64,000 nt of DNA from assembly GCF_030291075.1 (NCBI RefSeq), contig NZ_CP127407.1:1424001-1488000 (forward strand), written 5' to 3'. Below, one piece after another: positions 35,535 through 44,713 of the stretch (its first letter is position 1; every line of letters begins with the position of its first letter). Both the position numbers and the translations under genes were made by a program. The notes beneath the pieces are model-generated. The model saw only the letters and a list, made by a program, of their open reading frames with translations, did not search any database and was not told where the DNA came from. This DNA comes from Stenotrophomonas sp. 57. GTDB lineage: Bacteria > Pseudomonadota > Gammaproteobacteria > Xanthomonadales > Xanthomonadaceae.

Positions 35535-38162
35535 ATGTTGCCGGCGAGTTCGCTGCTGGACACGCCGGCCGCGTCGCTCAACGACCCGGACTGGGCTGCT
35601 GCCGCGCGCCAGGCGCTGCAGCAGGCCGACGCGCGCCTGTACCGTCGCTTCGACCAGGGCGACAACATCGAGCGCCTGCTGGCGCTGCGCGCGCGTGCCG
35701 CCGACCATCTGATCCGCCTGGCCTGGCAGCGCTGCCTGCCGGCCGACAGCGGCCTGTCGCTGTTTGCGGTGGGCGGCTATGGGCGCGGTGAACTGTTCCC
35801 GCGCTCGGACATCGACCTGCTGGTGTTCGGCGACCCGCCGGCACAGTTGGCGCACGAAGCGGCATTGGCGCGCCTCTTCGCGCTGCTGTGGGACTGCGGG
35901 CTTGCGGTCAGCCATGCGGTGCGCAGTGCTGCGCAGTGCCGCGAGGCCGCCGCCGACCAGACCGTGCTGACCGCGCTGATCGAAGCGCGCCCGATCCTGT
36001 CCGATGACGCTGCCCGCCGTGCGCTGCGCGAGGCCATCGACGACCGTGAGCTGTGGCCGGCACGCACCTTTTTCCTTGCCAAGCTGGAAGAGCTGCACAA
36101 CCGCCACCAGCGTTTCGGCGACACCGCCGACAACCTGGAACCGGATCTGAAGGATGGCCCCGGTGGCCTGCGCGATCTCAATACGCTGGGCTGGATGGCG
36201 CTGCGCGCGTTCGGTGTACGCGACCTGGAAGCGCTGGTCGGGCTGGGCCATCTCGGTGCCGACGAAGCCGCCGCGTTGAAGCGCGAACGTGCAGTGCTGG
36301 CGCGGCTGCGCTTCGGCCTGCACCTGGTGGCGCGACGCCCCGAAGAACGGTTGCGCTTCGATTACCAGAAGACCCTGGCCGCGCGCCTGGGCTTCGAAGA
36401 CGATGCCGAGAATCTCGGTGTCGAGAAGATGATGCAGGGCTTCTACCGCGCCGCGCTGGTGGTGCGTCGGATCAGTGACCGCCTGCTGCAGCGCTTCGAG
36501 GAACAGTTCGATGGCGAGGCGCAGCCGGAACCGCTGACCGTGGGTTTTTCCCTGCGACGCGGCTATCTGGCGGCCAATGATGCCGACTGGCCGCGCGGTG
36601 ATATCGGCCAGGTGTTCGCGCTGTTCTCCAGCTGGGCCAACAATCCGCAGGTACGCGGGCTGCATTCGCTGACCGCGCGCGCGCTGGCCGAATCGCTGCC
36701 GCTGCTGCCGGCCTACGACCAGGCCGACGCCGACGCACGCGAGCAATTCCTGGCCTTGCTGCGTGGTCAGCGCCCGGTCGATACGCTTTCGCGCATGGCG
36801 CGGCTGGGCGTGCTCGGCCAGTGGATTCCGGCATTCGCCCAGGTCAGCGGGCGCATGCAGTTCGACCTGTTCCATGTCTATACCGTCGACCAGCACACGC
36901 TGATGGTCCTGCGCAATATCGGCCTGTTCGCCAGCAGCCGTGCCGATGAGCGCTTCTCGATCGCGCATGAAGTGTGGCCGCGCCTGCGCAAGCCCGAGCT
37001 GCTGCTGCTGGCGGGCCTGTTCCATGACATTGCCAAGGGCCGCGGCGGTGACCATTCCGAACTGGGCGCGGTGGACGCGCGCGCGTTCTGCCAGGCGCAT
37101 GCGCTGAGTACGTCCGACACCGAACTGGTGGCGTGGCTGGTCGAACAGCACCTGCGCATGTCGGTGACCGCGCAGAAGCAGGACATTGCGGACCCGGTGG
37201 TGATCCATCGCTTCGCCACCCTGGTCGGCAGTCGCGACCGCCTGGACTACCTGTACCTGCTGACCTGCGCCGACATCGCCGGCACCAGCCCGAAGCTGTG
37301 GAACGCGTGGAAGGACCGCCTGCTGGCCGACCTGTATTTCGCGACCCGGCGCGCGCTGCGTGAAGGCCTTGAGCACCCGGTGCCGGCCGCCGAGCGCGTG
37401 GCCGAGGCGCGTGACAGCGTGCGTGCGCTGGTGCGCGAGCAGGGGTACGACGATGCCACCATCGACCGCCAGTTCGCCGTGATGCCCGATGAAGGCTTCA
37501 TCCGCCTGCGCCCGGAACAGCTGGCCTGGCAGGCCGCTGCGCTGGTGCCGGTGAAGCAGGGCCAGGCGCTGGTGAAGGTGCGCCGCATCAGTGTCGACGA
37601 TCCGGCACTGGAGGTGTTCGTGCATTCGCCGGACCGCGACGGCCTGTTCGCCGCCATCGTGATGACCCTGGACCGCAAGGGCTACGGCATTCATCGCGCG
37701 CGCGTGCTGGATGGTCCGGCCGACACCATTTTCGATACCTTCGAAGTGAACCCGGCCGACAGCTTCGCCGATGGCAGCAGCGCCAACCTGGAGGCCGCGC
37801 TGCGCGAGGCACTCAGCGGTGACCTGTCGCGCCTGCGCCCGTCGCGTCGGGTGGTGCCACGCCAGCTGCGCCATTTCCGTTTCGCCCCCCGCATCGAGTT
37901 CCGCGATGAACCGGGCGCAACCCGATTTGCCCTGGTCGCACCCGACCGCCCCGGCCTGCTGGCCGACGTGGCGTTCGTCCTGCGCAACCAGGGCCTGCGC
38001 GTGCATGATGCGCGCATTGCCACGTTCGGCGAACGCGCCGAAGACACCTTCGTGATCAGTGACGAACACGACCTCCCCCTGACTGAACCTGCCCGGCAGC
38101 AGCTGCATGACGCGATGCTGGCCTGCCTGGACCCTGATCGAAACGCCGGAGACCCCGCCTGA
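35535..38162 (+). CDS. glnD: Bifunctional PII uridylyltransferase/uridylyl-removing enzyme
   Basis: This 875-residue sensor of glutamine modifies and demodifies PII proteins and so controls nitrogen assimilation. The nucleotidyltransferase motif [17 protein letters not shown] lies at residues 80-96. The GlnD linker contains [19 protein letters not shown]. The HD hydrolase site is [18 protein letters not shown]. Two C-terminal ACT domains ([22 protein letters not shown], in part, and [21 protein letters not shown]) bind glutamine. It lies 2 bases after map and overlaps dapD by one base. Confidence 0.97.
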   Translation: MLPASSLLDTPAASLNDPDWAAAARQALQQADARLYRRFDQGDNIERLLALRARAADHLIRLAWQRCLPADSGLSLFAVGGYGRGELFPRSDIDLLVFGDPPAQLAHEAALARLFALLWDCGLAVSHAVRSAAQCREAAADQTVLTALIEARPILSDDAARRALREAIDDRELWPARTFFLAKLEELHNRHQRFGDTADNLEPDLKDGPGGLRDLNTLGWMALRAFGVRDLEALVGLGHLGADEAAALKRERAVLARLRFGLHLVARRPEERLRFDYQKTLAARLGFEDDAENLGVEKMMQGFYRAALVVRRISDRLLQRFEEQFDGEAQPEPLTVGFSLRRGYLAANDADWPRGDIGQVFALFSSWANNPQVRGLHSLTARALAESLPLLPAYDQADADAREQFLALLRGQRPVDTLSRMARLGVLGQWIPAFAQVSGRMQFDLFHVYTVDQHTLMVLRNIGLFASSRADERFSIAHEVWPRLRKPELLLLAGLFHDIAKGRGGDHSELGAVDARAFCQAHALSTSDTELVAWLVEQHLRMSVTAQKQDIADPVVIHRFATLVGSRDRLDYLYLLTCADIAGTSPKLWNAWKDRLLADLYFATRRALREGLEHPVPAAERVAEARDSVRALVREQGYDDATIDRQFAVMPDEGFIRLRPEQLAWQAAALVPVKQGQALVKVRRISVDDPALEVFVHSPDRDGLFAAIVMTLDRKGYGIHRARVLDGPADTIFDTFEVNPADSFADGSSANLEAALREALSGDLSRLRPSRRVVPRQLRHFRFAPRIEFRDEPGATRFALVAPDRPGLLADVAFVLRNQGLRVHDARIATFGERAEDTFVISDEHDLPLTEPARQQLHDAMLACLDPDRNAGDPA

Positions 38163-39223
38163 TGGCCACCAAGCCCGTGAAGAAGACTGCTGCCACCGCC
38201 AAGAGCGCAGCGGCCAAGAAAACTGCCGCCGTGCCGGCCGCGAAGAAGGCGGCTGCGCCGAAGAAAGCCGCAGCGGTGAAGGCCCCGGCGAAGAAGGGGG
38301 CGGCGCCGAAGAAGGCCCCGGCCAAGAGTGCAGACGCCGCACGCGCCGAAACCATCGCCCGCAAGTCGCTGCGCAAGCCGGCCGCGCCGGGCGTGGAAGA
38401 ACTTAAGTTCGGCATCGAAAGTGCTTTCGAGCGCCGCGCCACGCTGACCCTGCACGAACTGGAAGGCTCGACCAAGCCGCTGGTCAACCGTGTGATCGAT
38501 GGCCTGGAAAGCGGCGAGTTCCGCGTTGCCGAACCGGACGGCCACGGTGGCTGGAAGGTCAACGAGTGGCTGAAGAAGGCGGTGCTGCTGTACTTCCGCG
38601 TCAATGACATGGCGGTGGTCGATGCGCGCCCGGCGCCGTTCTGGGACAAGGTCGAATCGCGTTTTGCCGGTTATGACGAAGCGAAGTTCCGCCGTGGTGG
38701 CGTGCGCGTGGTGCCGGGCGCGATTGCCCGCCGCGGTACGTACTTCGGCAAGGACGTGGTGCTGATGCCGAGCTTCACCAATATCGGCGCCTATGTCGGC
38801 GAAGGCACCATGGTCGATACCTGGGCCACCGTCGGTTCCTGCGCGCAGATCGGCCAGCACTGCCACCTGTCCGGCGGCGCCGGCATCGGTGGCGTGCTGG
38901 AACCGCTGCAGGCCAGCCCGACCATCATTGAAGACCACTGCTTCATCGGCGCGCGTTCGGAAGTGGTGGAAGGCGTGGTGGTCGGCCACCACAGCGTGAT
39001 CGGCATGGGCGTGTTCCTCAGCCAGAGCACCCGCATCTACAACCGCGCCACCGGCGAGATCAGCTACGGCTACATCCCGCCGTACAGCGTGGTGGTGTCC
39101 GGCTCGCTGCCGAGCAAGGACGGTACCCACTCGCTGTATTGCGCGGTGATCGTCAAGCAGGTCGATGCCAAGACCCGCAGCAAGACCAGCGTCAACGACC
39201 TGCTGCGCGGCCTGGCCGACTGA
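38162..39223 (+). CDS. dapD: Tetrahydrodipicolinate N-succinyltransferase with Lys/Ala-rich N-terminal extension
   Basis: This 353-residue protein is about 80 residues longer than E. coli DapD. It makes N-succinyl-2-amino-6-ketopimelate in the DAP/lysine pathway. Homology starts near residue 81 ([14 protein letters not shown]) and runs through [51 protein letters not shown] and [20 protein letters not shown]. Residues 1-78 are almost only Lys, Ala and Pro, like histone-H1/AlgP-type tails. The ATG overlaps the glnD stop (TGATG), which supports the long form; an internal GTG at 38392 lacks a ribosome-binding site. Confidence 0.95.
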   Translation: MATKPVKKTAATAKSAAAKKTAAVPAAKKAAAPKKAAAVKAPAKKGAAPKKAPAKSADAARAETIARKSLRKPAAPGVEELKFGIESAFERRATLTLHELEGSTKPLVNRVIDGLESGEFRVAEPDGHGGWKVNEWLKKAVLLYFRVNDMAVVDARPAPFWDKVESRFAGYDEAKFRRGGVRVVPGAIARRGTYFGKDVVLMPSFTNIGAYVGEGTMVDTWATVGSCAQIGQHCHLSGGAGIGGVLEPLQASPTIIEDHCFIGARSEVVEGVVVGHHSVIGMGVFLSQSTRIYNRATGEISYGYIPPYSVVVSGSLPSKDGTHSLYCAVIVKQVDAKTRSKTSVNDLLRGLAD

Positions 39224-39225
39224 AA

Positions 39226-40092
39226 GTGACAGCGCCGGAGGACCTGGCGCAGTCCGCGATCTACCGGCATCCGTCCGACAACGCATTCGGGCGGATGCTG
39301 CCGCGCCTGCTGCATGCATCCCGCTGGAGCCGGCTGCGTCGCGCGCTGTCGCAGCGCTGGCCGATGCCGGCGCTGGTCAGCGATGTACGCGACGTGGTCT
39401 ATGCGAGCTGGTGGGTCGATGTACGTCACGCACCGCCACCACCGCCGGGCCATCACTACGTGGTGCATGCCGGGCGCACGCCTTACACCATCCTCAGCTA
39501 TCGCCACGGCCATTTCGGGCCCGCGCTGGCCGGGCCGCTGCGCGCGCTGATGCCGTCGCCGCAGCAGAGCAACTGGCGCTGGTACCTGCGCCGTGATGAT
39601 GATCCGCAAGGCACGCCGAGGGTGCTGTTCGATCGCAACGTGATGGACCAGCTGGCCTTCGTGGCCGGCGCGCGTGCCTTCAGTGATGCTATGCAGCCCC
39701 ATCTGTCCGCCCGCTTCGAGCATGTCCTTGACGCTGATGGCGCGGGCCACACATTGATCGAGAGCGGGCAGGGCAGTGCGCCGGCGTTGCATCTGCACTG
39801 GCAGGCTGCCGCAGGGGGGAGCGCGGCCGGGTGGTCGGCTGCCTTCGGTGACCAGGCTGCCCTGCTGCGCTTCCTGACCTGCCAGGACGAGGCCATCGCC
39901 CGCACCTGCGACCACCGCTGGGCCAGTACCCGCATTGCCCTGCCGGTGGCCGTCGACACCTTGCAGCCGCTGCGCCTGTCGGGCGAACTGCACTGCCCGC
40001 GCCTGCAGGCGATGGGCGTGGCGCTTGAATCGGGCCTGGCCTTCCGCTTGCCGAGGGTGCCGTTCCGGGTCGTGTCCGAGCGTCTGTTGTGA
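39226..40092 (+). CDS. Conserved protein of unknown function in the dap cluster
   Basis: This protein has 288 residues from a GTG two bases after the dapD stop; an ATG at 39295 is an alternative. No signal peptide or membrane segment is seen. It is rich in Trp, Arg and His, with segments DVVYASWWVDV, YVVHAGRTPYTILSYRHGHFG and QSNWRWYLRRDDD. I do not recognise the family. The strict same-strand spacing with dapD and the arsC-like gene suggests co-transcription, but its role in lysine synthesis is not indicated by the sequence. Confidence 0.7.
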   Translation: MTAPEDLAQSAIYRHPSDNAFGRMLPRLLHASRWSRLRRALSQRWPMPALVSDVRDVVYASWWVDVRHAPPPPPGHHYVVHAGRTPYTILSYRHGHFGPALAGPLRALMPSPQQSNWRWYLRRDDDPQGTPRVLFDRNVMDQLAFVAGARAFSDAMQPHLSARFEHVLDADGAGHTLIESGQGSAPALHLHWQAAAGGSAAGWSAAFGDQAALLRFLTCQDEAIARTCDHRWASTRIALPVAVDTLQPLRLSGELHCPRLQAMGVALESGLAFRLPRVPFRVVSERLL

Positions 40093-40129
40093 GATTCTGG
40101 CCGCCTGTTTTCCAGCATCACAGATGGCC

Positions 40130-40495
40130 ATGAGCACCACTGTCTACGGTTTGAAGAACTGCGATACCTGCAAGAAGGCGACCAAGTGGCTGGACCGCTT
40201 CGGCGTGCCGTACAGCTTCGTCGACTACCGCGACAACACGCCCAGCCCGGAAACGCTGCTGGAATGGGCCGCGCAGCTGGGCGGGCTGGCGGCGATGGTC
40301 AACAAGTCCTCCACCACCTGGCGGCAGCTGCCGGACAGCCGCAAGGCGGCCGAGTCCGATGCCGAATGGAAGCTGCTGCTGCGCGAGTACCCGCAGCTGA
40401 TCAAGCGCCCGCTGGTGGTCACCGCCGATGGCACGGTCAGCCAGGGCTTCAGTGACAACGGCTTCAAGGCACGCTTCGGCGTGGGCGGCGCATGA
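40130..40495 (+). CDS. ArsC/Spx-family thioredoxin-fold protein (YffB-like)
   Basis: This 121-residue protein has the motif [14 protein letters not shown] (Cys11 and Cys14), the ArsC/Spx fold and the family segment [12 protein letters not shown]; the substrate Arg triad of true arsenate reductases is not clearly present. It belongs to the YffB group, whose gene lies immediately upstream of dapE in E. coli as it does here. The in vivo role is unknown, perhaps a glutathione-dependent reductase. An ATG two codons earlier is possible. The stop overlaps the dapE start (ATGA). Confidence 0.88.
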   Translation: MSTTVYGLKNCDTCKKATKWLDRFGVPYSFVDYRDNTPSPETLLEWAAQLGGLAAMVNKSSTTWRQLPDSRKAAESDAEWKLLLREYPQLIKRPLVVTADGTVSQGFSDNGFKARFGVGGA

Positions 40496-41619
40496 GTGCC
40501 GTTCTCGACCTGACCTGCGAGCTGATCGCACGGCCCTCGGTGACGCCCGATGATGCCGGCTGCCAGGCGCTGCTGGCCGCACGCCTGAAGCAGGCCGGGT
40601 TCCACTGCGATCACCTGCGCCTGGGCGAGGTCGACAACCTGTGGGCGACCCACGGCAGCGGGGCGCCGGTGCTGGTGCTGCTGGGCCACACCGATGTGGT
40701 GCCCACCGGCCCGCGCGAGGCCTGGACCAGCGATCCGTTCACGCCGACGATCCGAGACGGCGTGCTGTATGGCCGCGGCACTGCCGACATGAAGGGCAGC
40801 GTGGCCGCGTTCGTGGTTGCCGCAGAGCAGTTCGTTGCCGCCCATCCCGATCACGCCGGCACGCTGGCGGTGCTGCTGACCAGCGACGAGGAAGGCGACG
40901 CCATCGATGGCGTGCGCCACGTTGCACGCCTGTTCGCCGCACGCGGACAGCGCATCGACTGGTGCATCACCGGTGAGCCGTCGTCGACCGCGACGCTGGG
41001 CGACCTGCTGCGCGTGGGCCGCCGCGGGAGCCTGTCCGCCAAGCTGCGCGTGCAGGGCGTACAGGGTCATGTGGCGTACCCGGAAAAGGCGCGCAACCCG
41101 ATCCACCAGGCGGCGCCGGCACTGGCCGAACTGAGTGCGCGACGCTGGGACGACGGCTACGAGAGCTTCCCGCCGACCAGCCTGCAGATCTCCAACATCC
41201 ATGCCGGCACCGGTGCCAACAACGTGATCCCGGGCGAGCTGGAAGTGGATTTCAACATCCGCTACAACCCGCACTGGGACGCGCCGAAGCTGGAAGCGGA
41301 GATCACTGCACTACTGGACAGCCACGGCCTGCAGCACACGCTGAAGTGGCATCGCAGCGGCGAACCGTTCTACACGCCGGAAGGCACCCTGCGCGCCGCC
41401 GCGCGGGCAGTGCTGGCCGAGCACGTCGGCCGTGCGCCGGAAGAGAGCACCGGCGGCGGTACCTCCGATGCGCGCTTCATCGCACCGTTGGGCGCGCAGT
41501 GCATCGAAGTAGGCCCGGTCAACGCCAGCATCCACCAGGTGGACGAGAACGTGCGCGTGGATGAACTGGAAGCACTGCCCGGGCTGTACCAGCGGCTGGT
41601 GGAACGGCTGCTGGTGTGA
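40492..41619 (+). CDS. dapE: Succinyl-diaminopimelate desuccinylase
   Basis: This 375-residue di-zinc M20-family hydrolase frees L,L-diaminopimelate from its succinyl form. Zinc ligands and the catalytic base are visible: [12 protein letters not shown] (His66, Asp68), [10 protein letters not shown] (Asp99), TSDEEGDA (Glu133/134), ITGEPSST and, at the C-terminus, the His in [35 protein letters not shown] marks the dimerisation lid. It is the last gene of the map-glnD-dapD-unknown-arsC-dapE run. Confidence 0.97.
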   Translation: MSAVLDLTCELIARPSVTPDDAGCQALLAARLKQAGFHCDHLRLGEVDNLWATHGSGAPVLVLLGHTDVVPTGPREAWTSDPFTPTIRDGVLYGRGTADMKGSVAAFVVAAEQFVAAHPDHAGTLAVLLTSDEEGDAIDGVRHVARLFAARGQRIDWCITGEPSSTATLGDLLRVGRRGSLSAKLRVQGVQGHVAYPEKARNPIHQAAPALAELSARRWDDGYESFPPTSLQISNIHAGTGANNVIPGELEVDFNIRYNPHWDAPKLEAEITALLDSHGLQHTLKWHRSGEPFYTPEGTLRAAARAVLAEHVGRAPEESTGGGTSDARFIAPLGAQCIEVGPVNASIHQVDENVRVDELEALPGLYQRLVERLLV

Positions 41620-41642
41620 GGACGGTGGGGTGAGAATGGTGG

Positions 41643-41736
41643 GTGCCGACCGTTGGTCGGCACGCCCTCCTGTAGAGCCGAGCCATGCTCGGCTGATGTC
41701 TACCGGCAGAAGCAGCCGAGCATGGCTCGGCTCTAC
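41643..41736. repeat. Palindrome plus paired GTAG-type (SMAG) REP
   Basis: GTGCCGACC-GTT-GGTCGGCAC (41643-41663) is followed by two facing REP units, GTAGAGCCGAGCCATGCTCG (from 41672) and its complement ending CGGCTCTAC at 41736. They separate the convergent dapE and lipoprotein genes and can act as a bidirectional transcription or mRNA-decay barrier. Confidence 0.85.
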
Positions 41737-41753
41737 AGAACGGCAGCCCGGCC

Positions 41754-42632
41754 CTATTCCGAGAAAAGGAAGAACGGCGGCTCGACCGCCTTCTGCCAAT
41801 AGCTCGGCGCCGCCATGTAGAAGCGTTGCGCCTCGGCTCGGGCGAACCAGCGTGCCGCCGCCTCGGTGTCCTTCTCCACGCCCGGCGCACTGCGGCCCAG
41901 CAGCAGCCCGGCGAAGTACTGGCCGAACACATTGCCCTTTTCACCGGCGCACTGGTACAGCTGCAGCGCATGCGCCGGATCGCGCGGCAGGCCCACGCCG
42001 CGTTCCAGCAACGCGCCCAGGTCCACCTGGGCCTCGGCATCGCCACGCGCTGCTCGGCGCTGGATATGCGCAACCAGCGGATGCACGGCATCGCCCTGGG
42101 CGGCTAGCGCATCCGGCAGTCGCGAGGAACGGCTGGGATAGCGCTGGTAGATCATCGCGCGCAGGTCCCAGCGCAGTGCCTGCTGTGCGTCGCCGTGCTG
42201 GCGATAGGCAGTGGCCAGTTCATGGAAGGCGTAGGGATTGCCGTGGTTTGCCGCGGCCAGGTAGGCGCGCTCGCCGCGTCGCCACGAAGCACGCAGCACC
42301 GGTGCAGGGTCGATATGGGGGCTGTCGGCGTGCCGCAGCGTGCCGGAGGTCCAGATCCGACCCAGCGCCTCTTCCGCCTTGGTGTTGTGGAAGGTCCAGG
42401 GCGTGACCGCAGCGGCGCGCTCGTAGTACGTGACCGCGCGTGGATCGTTGAAGCGCTCGAAGGTTTCTGCGGTATCAAAGGCCCCCTTGAAGCTGCCATC
42501 GCTGCCGCGCTGTTCCAGAGCCTGCTGCTCGGACTGCGGCAGCGTGGAGGGTGGAGGCAGGGTCTGGCAGGCGGCGAGGCCGAGGCAGAGCAGGGCGGCC
42601 GGTGTGGCGGTGCATCCAGTGCGGTGTTGCAT
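41754..42632 (-). CDS. Sel1/TPR-like repeat lipoprotein
   Basis: This 292-residue protein has a lipobox LGLAAC with lipidation expected at Cys22, and QTLPPPSTLPQSEQQ as the start of the mature tether. The helical body carries Sel1-type repeats, for example RGERAYLAAANHGNPYAFHELA, AEAQVDLGALLERGVGLPRDPAHA and GVEKDTEAAARWFARAEA. Such proteins act as scaffolds in the envelope; no partner is indicated here. It is divergent from asnB, and both promoters must lie in 42633-42729. Confidence 0.8.
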   Translation of the reverse strand: MQHRTGCTATPAALLCLGLAACQTLPPPSTLPQSEQQALEQRGSDGSFKGAFDTAETFERFNDPRAVTYYERAAAVTPWTFHNTKAEEALGRIWTSGTLRHADSPHIDPAPVLRASWRRGERAYLAAANHGNPYAFHELATAYRQHGDAQQALRWDLRAMIYQRYPSRSSRLPDALAAQGDAVHPLVAHIQRRAARGDAEAQVDLGALLERGVGLPRDPAHALQLYQCAGEKGNVFGQYFAGLLLGRSAPGVEKDTEAAARWFARAEAQRFYMAAPSYWQKAVEPPFFLFSE

Positions 42633-42693
42633 TCCAGTTACACATTTCAGGGCTGGCCATTATGCGCTCCACCTGTGGTTGCCGACGCAACTG

Positions 42694-42722
42694 TTGCGCC
42701 GCACCGGAAACCGGGGTAGGGT
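42694..42722 (+). promoter_or_regulatory. Candidate promoter of the asnB leader
   Basis: TTGCGC (42694-42699), a 17-base spacer and TAGGGT (42717-42722) precede the leader ATG at 42730. Each box matches the consensus at three positions. A start 7 bases downstream would fall on the leader ATG itself. An alternative upstream pair is TTACAC (42638-42643) and TATGCG (42661-42666), also with a 17-base spacer. I cannot decide between them. Confidence 0.35.
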
Positions 42723-42729
42723 CGATGCC

Positions 42730-42828
42730 ATGTCGATCCGCCTGGCCACCGCCGTCAACAACAACCGCAATAATCTGCGTGCGAATAATCGCGCGCGGCC
42801 GATGCGGGACTGCGCCCTGGGTAGATAG
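42730..42828 (+). CDS. Asparagine-rich leader peptide of asnB (attenuator)
   Basis: This is a 32-codon ORF whose codons 10-20 read NNNRNNLRANN: seven Asn in eleven codons (three AAC, four AAT). It is followed within 30 bases by a terminator and then by asnB, the asparagine synthetase gene. AGGGT 7 bases before the ATG may serve as the ribosome-binding site. By analogy with trpL, hisL and leuL, ribosomes would stall at the Asn codons when Asn-tRNA is uncharged. Codons 23-27 contain GCCGATGCGGG (42798-42808), which can pair with the terminator's 5' arm. I know of no described Asn attenuator of this kind. Confidence 0.85.
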   Translation: MSIRLATAVNNNRNNLRANNRARPMRDCALGR

Positions 42829-42853
42829 ACAGCAACACACGCCCGGACACCAG

Positions 42854-42884
42854 AAAACCCGCATCAGCCGATGCGGGTTTTTTT
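42854..42884 (+). terminator. Attenuator terminator upstream of asnB
   Basis: CCCGCATC (42858-42865), loop AGCC and GATGCGGG (42870-42877) form a perfect 8-bp stem flanked by AAAA and TTTTTTT, a classic Rho-independent terminator. The octamer GATGCGGG also occurs at 42801-42808 inside the leader ORF, so the 5' arm can pair with either copy: terminator with the later, antiterminator with the earlier. A second GC hairpin (42887-42894 with 42903-42910) follows before asnB. Confidence 0.9.
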
Positions 42885-42967
42885 GTGCCCGGGCGCAGCC
42901 CCGCCCGGGCCTGGATGGCCGGTCGAACACCCCTTCCTCAGTGAAATCCCCCAACAGGAGCTCCACC

Positions 42968-44659
42968 ATGTGTTCGATCTTCGGAATCTTCGGCCTGCAG
43001 GCCGGTGACGATCTTCCCGCCCTGCGCCGTCACGCGCTGGAACTGTCGCAGCGCCAGCGCCACCGTGGCCCTGATTGGAGCGGCGTGTACCTCGACGAAG
43101 GCGCCTTGCTGGTCCACGAGCGGCTGGCCATCGTCGATCCGGCCGGCGGTTCGCAACCGCTGCTGTCGGCCGATGGCCAGCTGGCGCTGGCGGTGAACGG
43201 CGAGATCTACAACCACCAGGCGTTGAAGGCCGCGCTGACCACCGCCTACGACTTCCAGACCGGCTCGGACTGCGAAGTGATCAACGCGCTGTATCGCCAG
43301 GGGGGATCGCCGGCGCAGTGGCTGGAGCAGCTCAACGGCATCTTCGCGTTCGCGCTGTGGGACCGTGCCAGTGGCCGCGTGCTGGTGGCGCGCGATCCCG
43401 TGGGCGTGGTCCCGCTGTACTGGGGCCATGATGCGCAGGGACGCCTGCGCGTGGCGTCGGAGATGAAGGCGCTGGCGGATACCTGTGCCGATGTCGCGCA
43501 GTTCCCGCCGGGCCACTATTTCGACAGTGCCAGCGGCGAGCTGGTGCGCTACTACCAGCAGCCGTGGCGCGACTACGCCGACGTGCAGGGCCGCCAGGCC
43601 GACCTGGCCGAACTGCGCCAGGCTTTCGAGCACGCGGTGGAGCGCCAGCTGATGAGCGACGTGCCGTACGGCGTGCTGCTGTCCGGTGGCCTCGATTCAT
43701 CGCTGGTGGCTGCGGTGGCTGCACGCTATGCGCGTGGCCGTATCGAAGACGGGGGCCAGACCGAAGCCTGGTGGCCGCGCCTGCACTCGTTCGCGATCGG
43801 GCTGAAGGGCTCGCCCGACCTGGCCGCCGCTGCGGTCGCCGCCGAGGCACTGGGCACCGTCCATCACGGCTTCGAGTACACCTTCGAGGAAGGCCTGGAT
43901 GCGCTGCCGGAAGTGATCCGCCACATCGAAACCTACGACGTCACCACCATCCGCGCGTCGACGCCGATGTTCCTGCTGGCGCGGCGGATCAAGGCGATGG
44001 GCGTGAAAATGGTGCTGTCCGGCGAGGGCAGCGACGAGATCTTCGGCGGCTACCTGTACTTCCACAAGGCGCCGGACGCGCGCGAATTCCACGACGAGCT
44101 GGTGCGCAAGCTCGACGCCCTGCACAACTACGATTGCCTGCGTGCCAACAAGTCGATGATGGCCTGGGGCGTGGAGCCGCGCGTGCCGTTCCTCGATCGT
44201 GAATTCCTCGACGTGGCGATGCGCTTCGATGCTGCGCACAAGATGGTCGGTGCCGGGTTCGGTGGCCGTCGCATCGAGAAGGCGGTGCTGCGCGAGGCGT
44301 TCGATGGCTATCTGCCCGACAGCATCCTGTGGCGGCAGAAGGAGCAGTTCAGCGATGGCGTCGGCTACGGTTGGATCGACGGGCTGAAGGCGCATGCCGA
44401 AGCACAGGTGAGCGACCGCGTGCTGGCGGCCGCCGACAAGCGCTTCCCGCACAACCCGCCGCAGACCAAGGAGGCGTACTACTATCGCCACCTGTTCGAG
44501 CAGTTCTTCCCGAGCCGCGCGGCCGCCGAGACGGTGCCGGGCGGAAAGTCGATCGCCTGCTCGTCGCCCGCGGCGATCGCGTGGGATGCCAGTTTCGCCG
44601 CTGCGGCCGATCCGTCCGGCCGTGCGATTGCCGGCGTGCATGAGCAGGCGTTGGCCTGA
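42968..44659 (+). CDS. asnB: Asparagine synthetase B, glutamine-hydrolysing
   Basis: This 563-residue enzyme makes Asn from Asp, glutamine and ATP. Cys2 is the glutaminase nucleophile (MCSIFGIFG); RHRGPDWSGV, RLAIVDPAGGSQPL and NGEIYNH are N-terminal glutaminase motifs. The ATP-pyrophosphatase loop LLSGGLDSSLVAA lies at residues 237-249, and VLSGEGSDEIFGGYLYFHKAP and the lysine in LWRQKEQFSDGVGY complete the synthetase site. The length and C-terminal region match the E. coli AsnB group. AGGAG lies 7 bases before the ATG. Expression is probably set by the leader and attenuator just upstream. Confidence 0.97.
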   Translation: MCSIFGIFGLQAGDDLPALRRHALELSQRQRHRGPDWSGVYLDEGALLVHERLAIVDPAGGSQPLLSADGQLALAVNGEIYNHQALKAALTTAYDFQTGSDCEVINALYRQGGSPAQWLEQLNGIFAFALWDRASGRVLVARDPVGVVPLYWGHDAQGRLRVASEMKALADTCADVAQFPPGHYFDSASGELVRYYQQPWRDYADVQGRQADLAELRQAFEHAVERQLMSDVPYGVLLSGGLDSSLVAAVAARYARGRIEDGGQTEAWWPRLHSFAIGLKGSPDLAAAAVAAEALGTVHHGFEYTFEEGLDALPEVIRHIETYDVTTIRASTPMFLLARRIKAMGVKMVLSGEGSDEIFGGYLYFHKAPDAREFHDELVRKLDALHNYDCLRANKSMMAWGVEPRVPFLDREFLDVAMRFDAAHKMVGAGFGGRRIEKAVLREAFDGYLPDSILWRQKEQFSDGVGYGWIDGLKAHAEAQVSDRVLAAADKRFPHNPPQTKEAYYYRHLFEQFFPSRAAAETVPGGKSIACSSPAAIAWDASFAAAADPSGRAIAGVHEQALA

Positions 44660-44679
44660 CAGGCGGCGTCATCAAGTAC

Positions 44680-44705
44680 CCCACACCATTGCAGCACGGT
44701 GTGGG
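44680..44705. terminator. Hairpin between asnB and the convergent orphan gene
   Basis: CCCACACC (44680-44687) pairs with GGTGTGGG (44698-44705). It lies 20 bases beyond the asnB stop and 8 bases beyond the convergent gene's stop. It has no T-run, so efficiency is uncertain. Confidence 0.5.
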
Positions 44706-44713
44706 ATTCTGGG

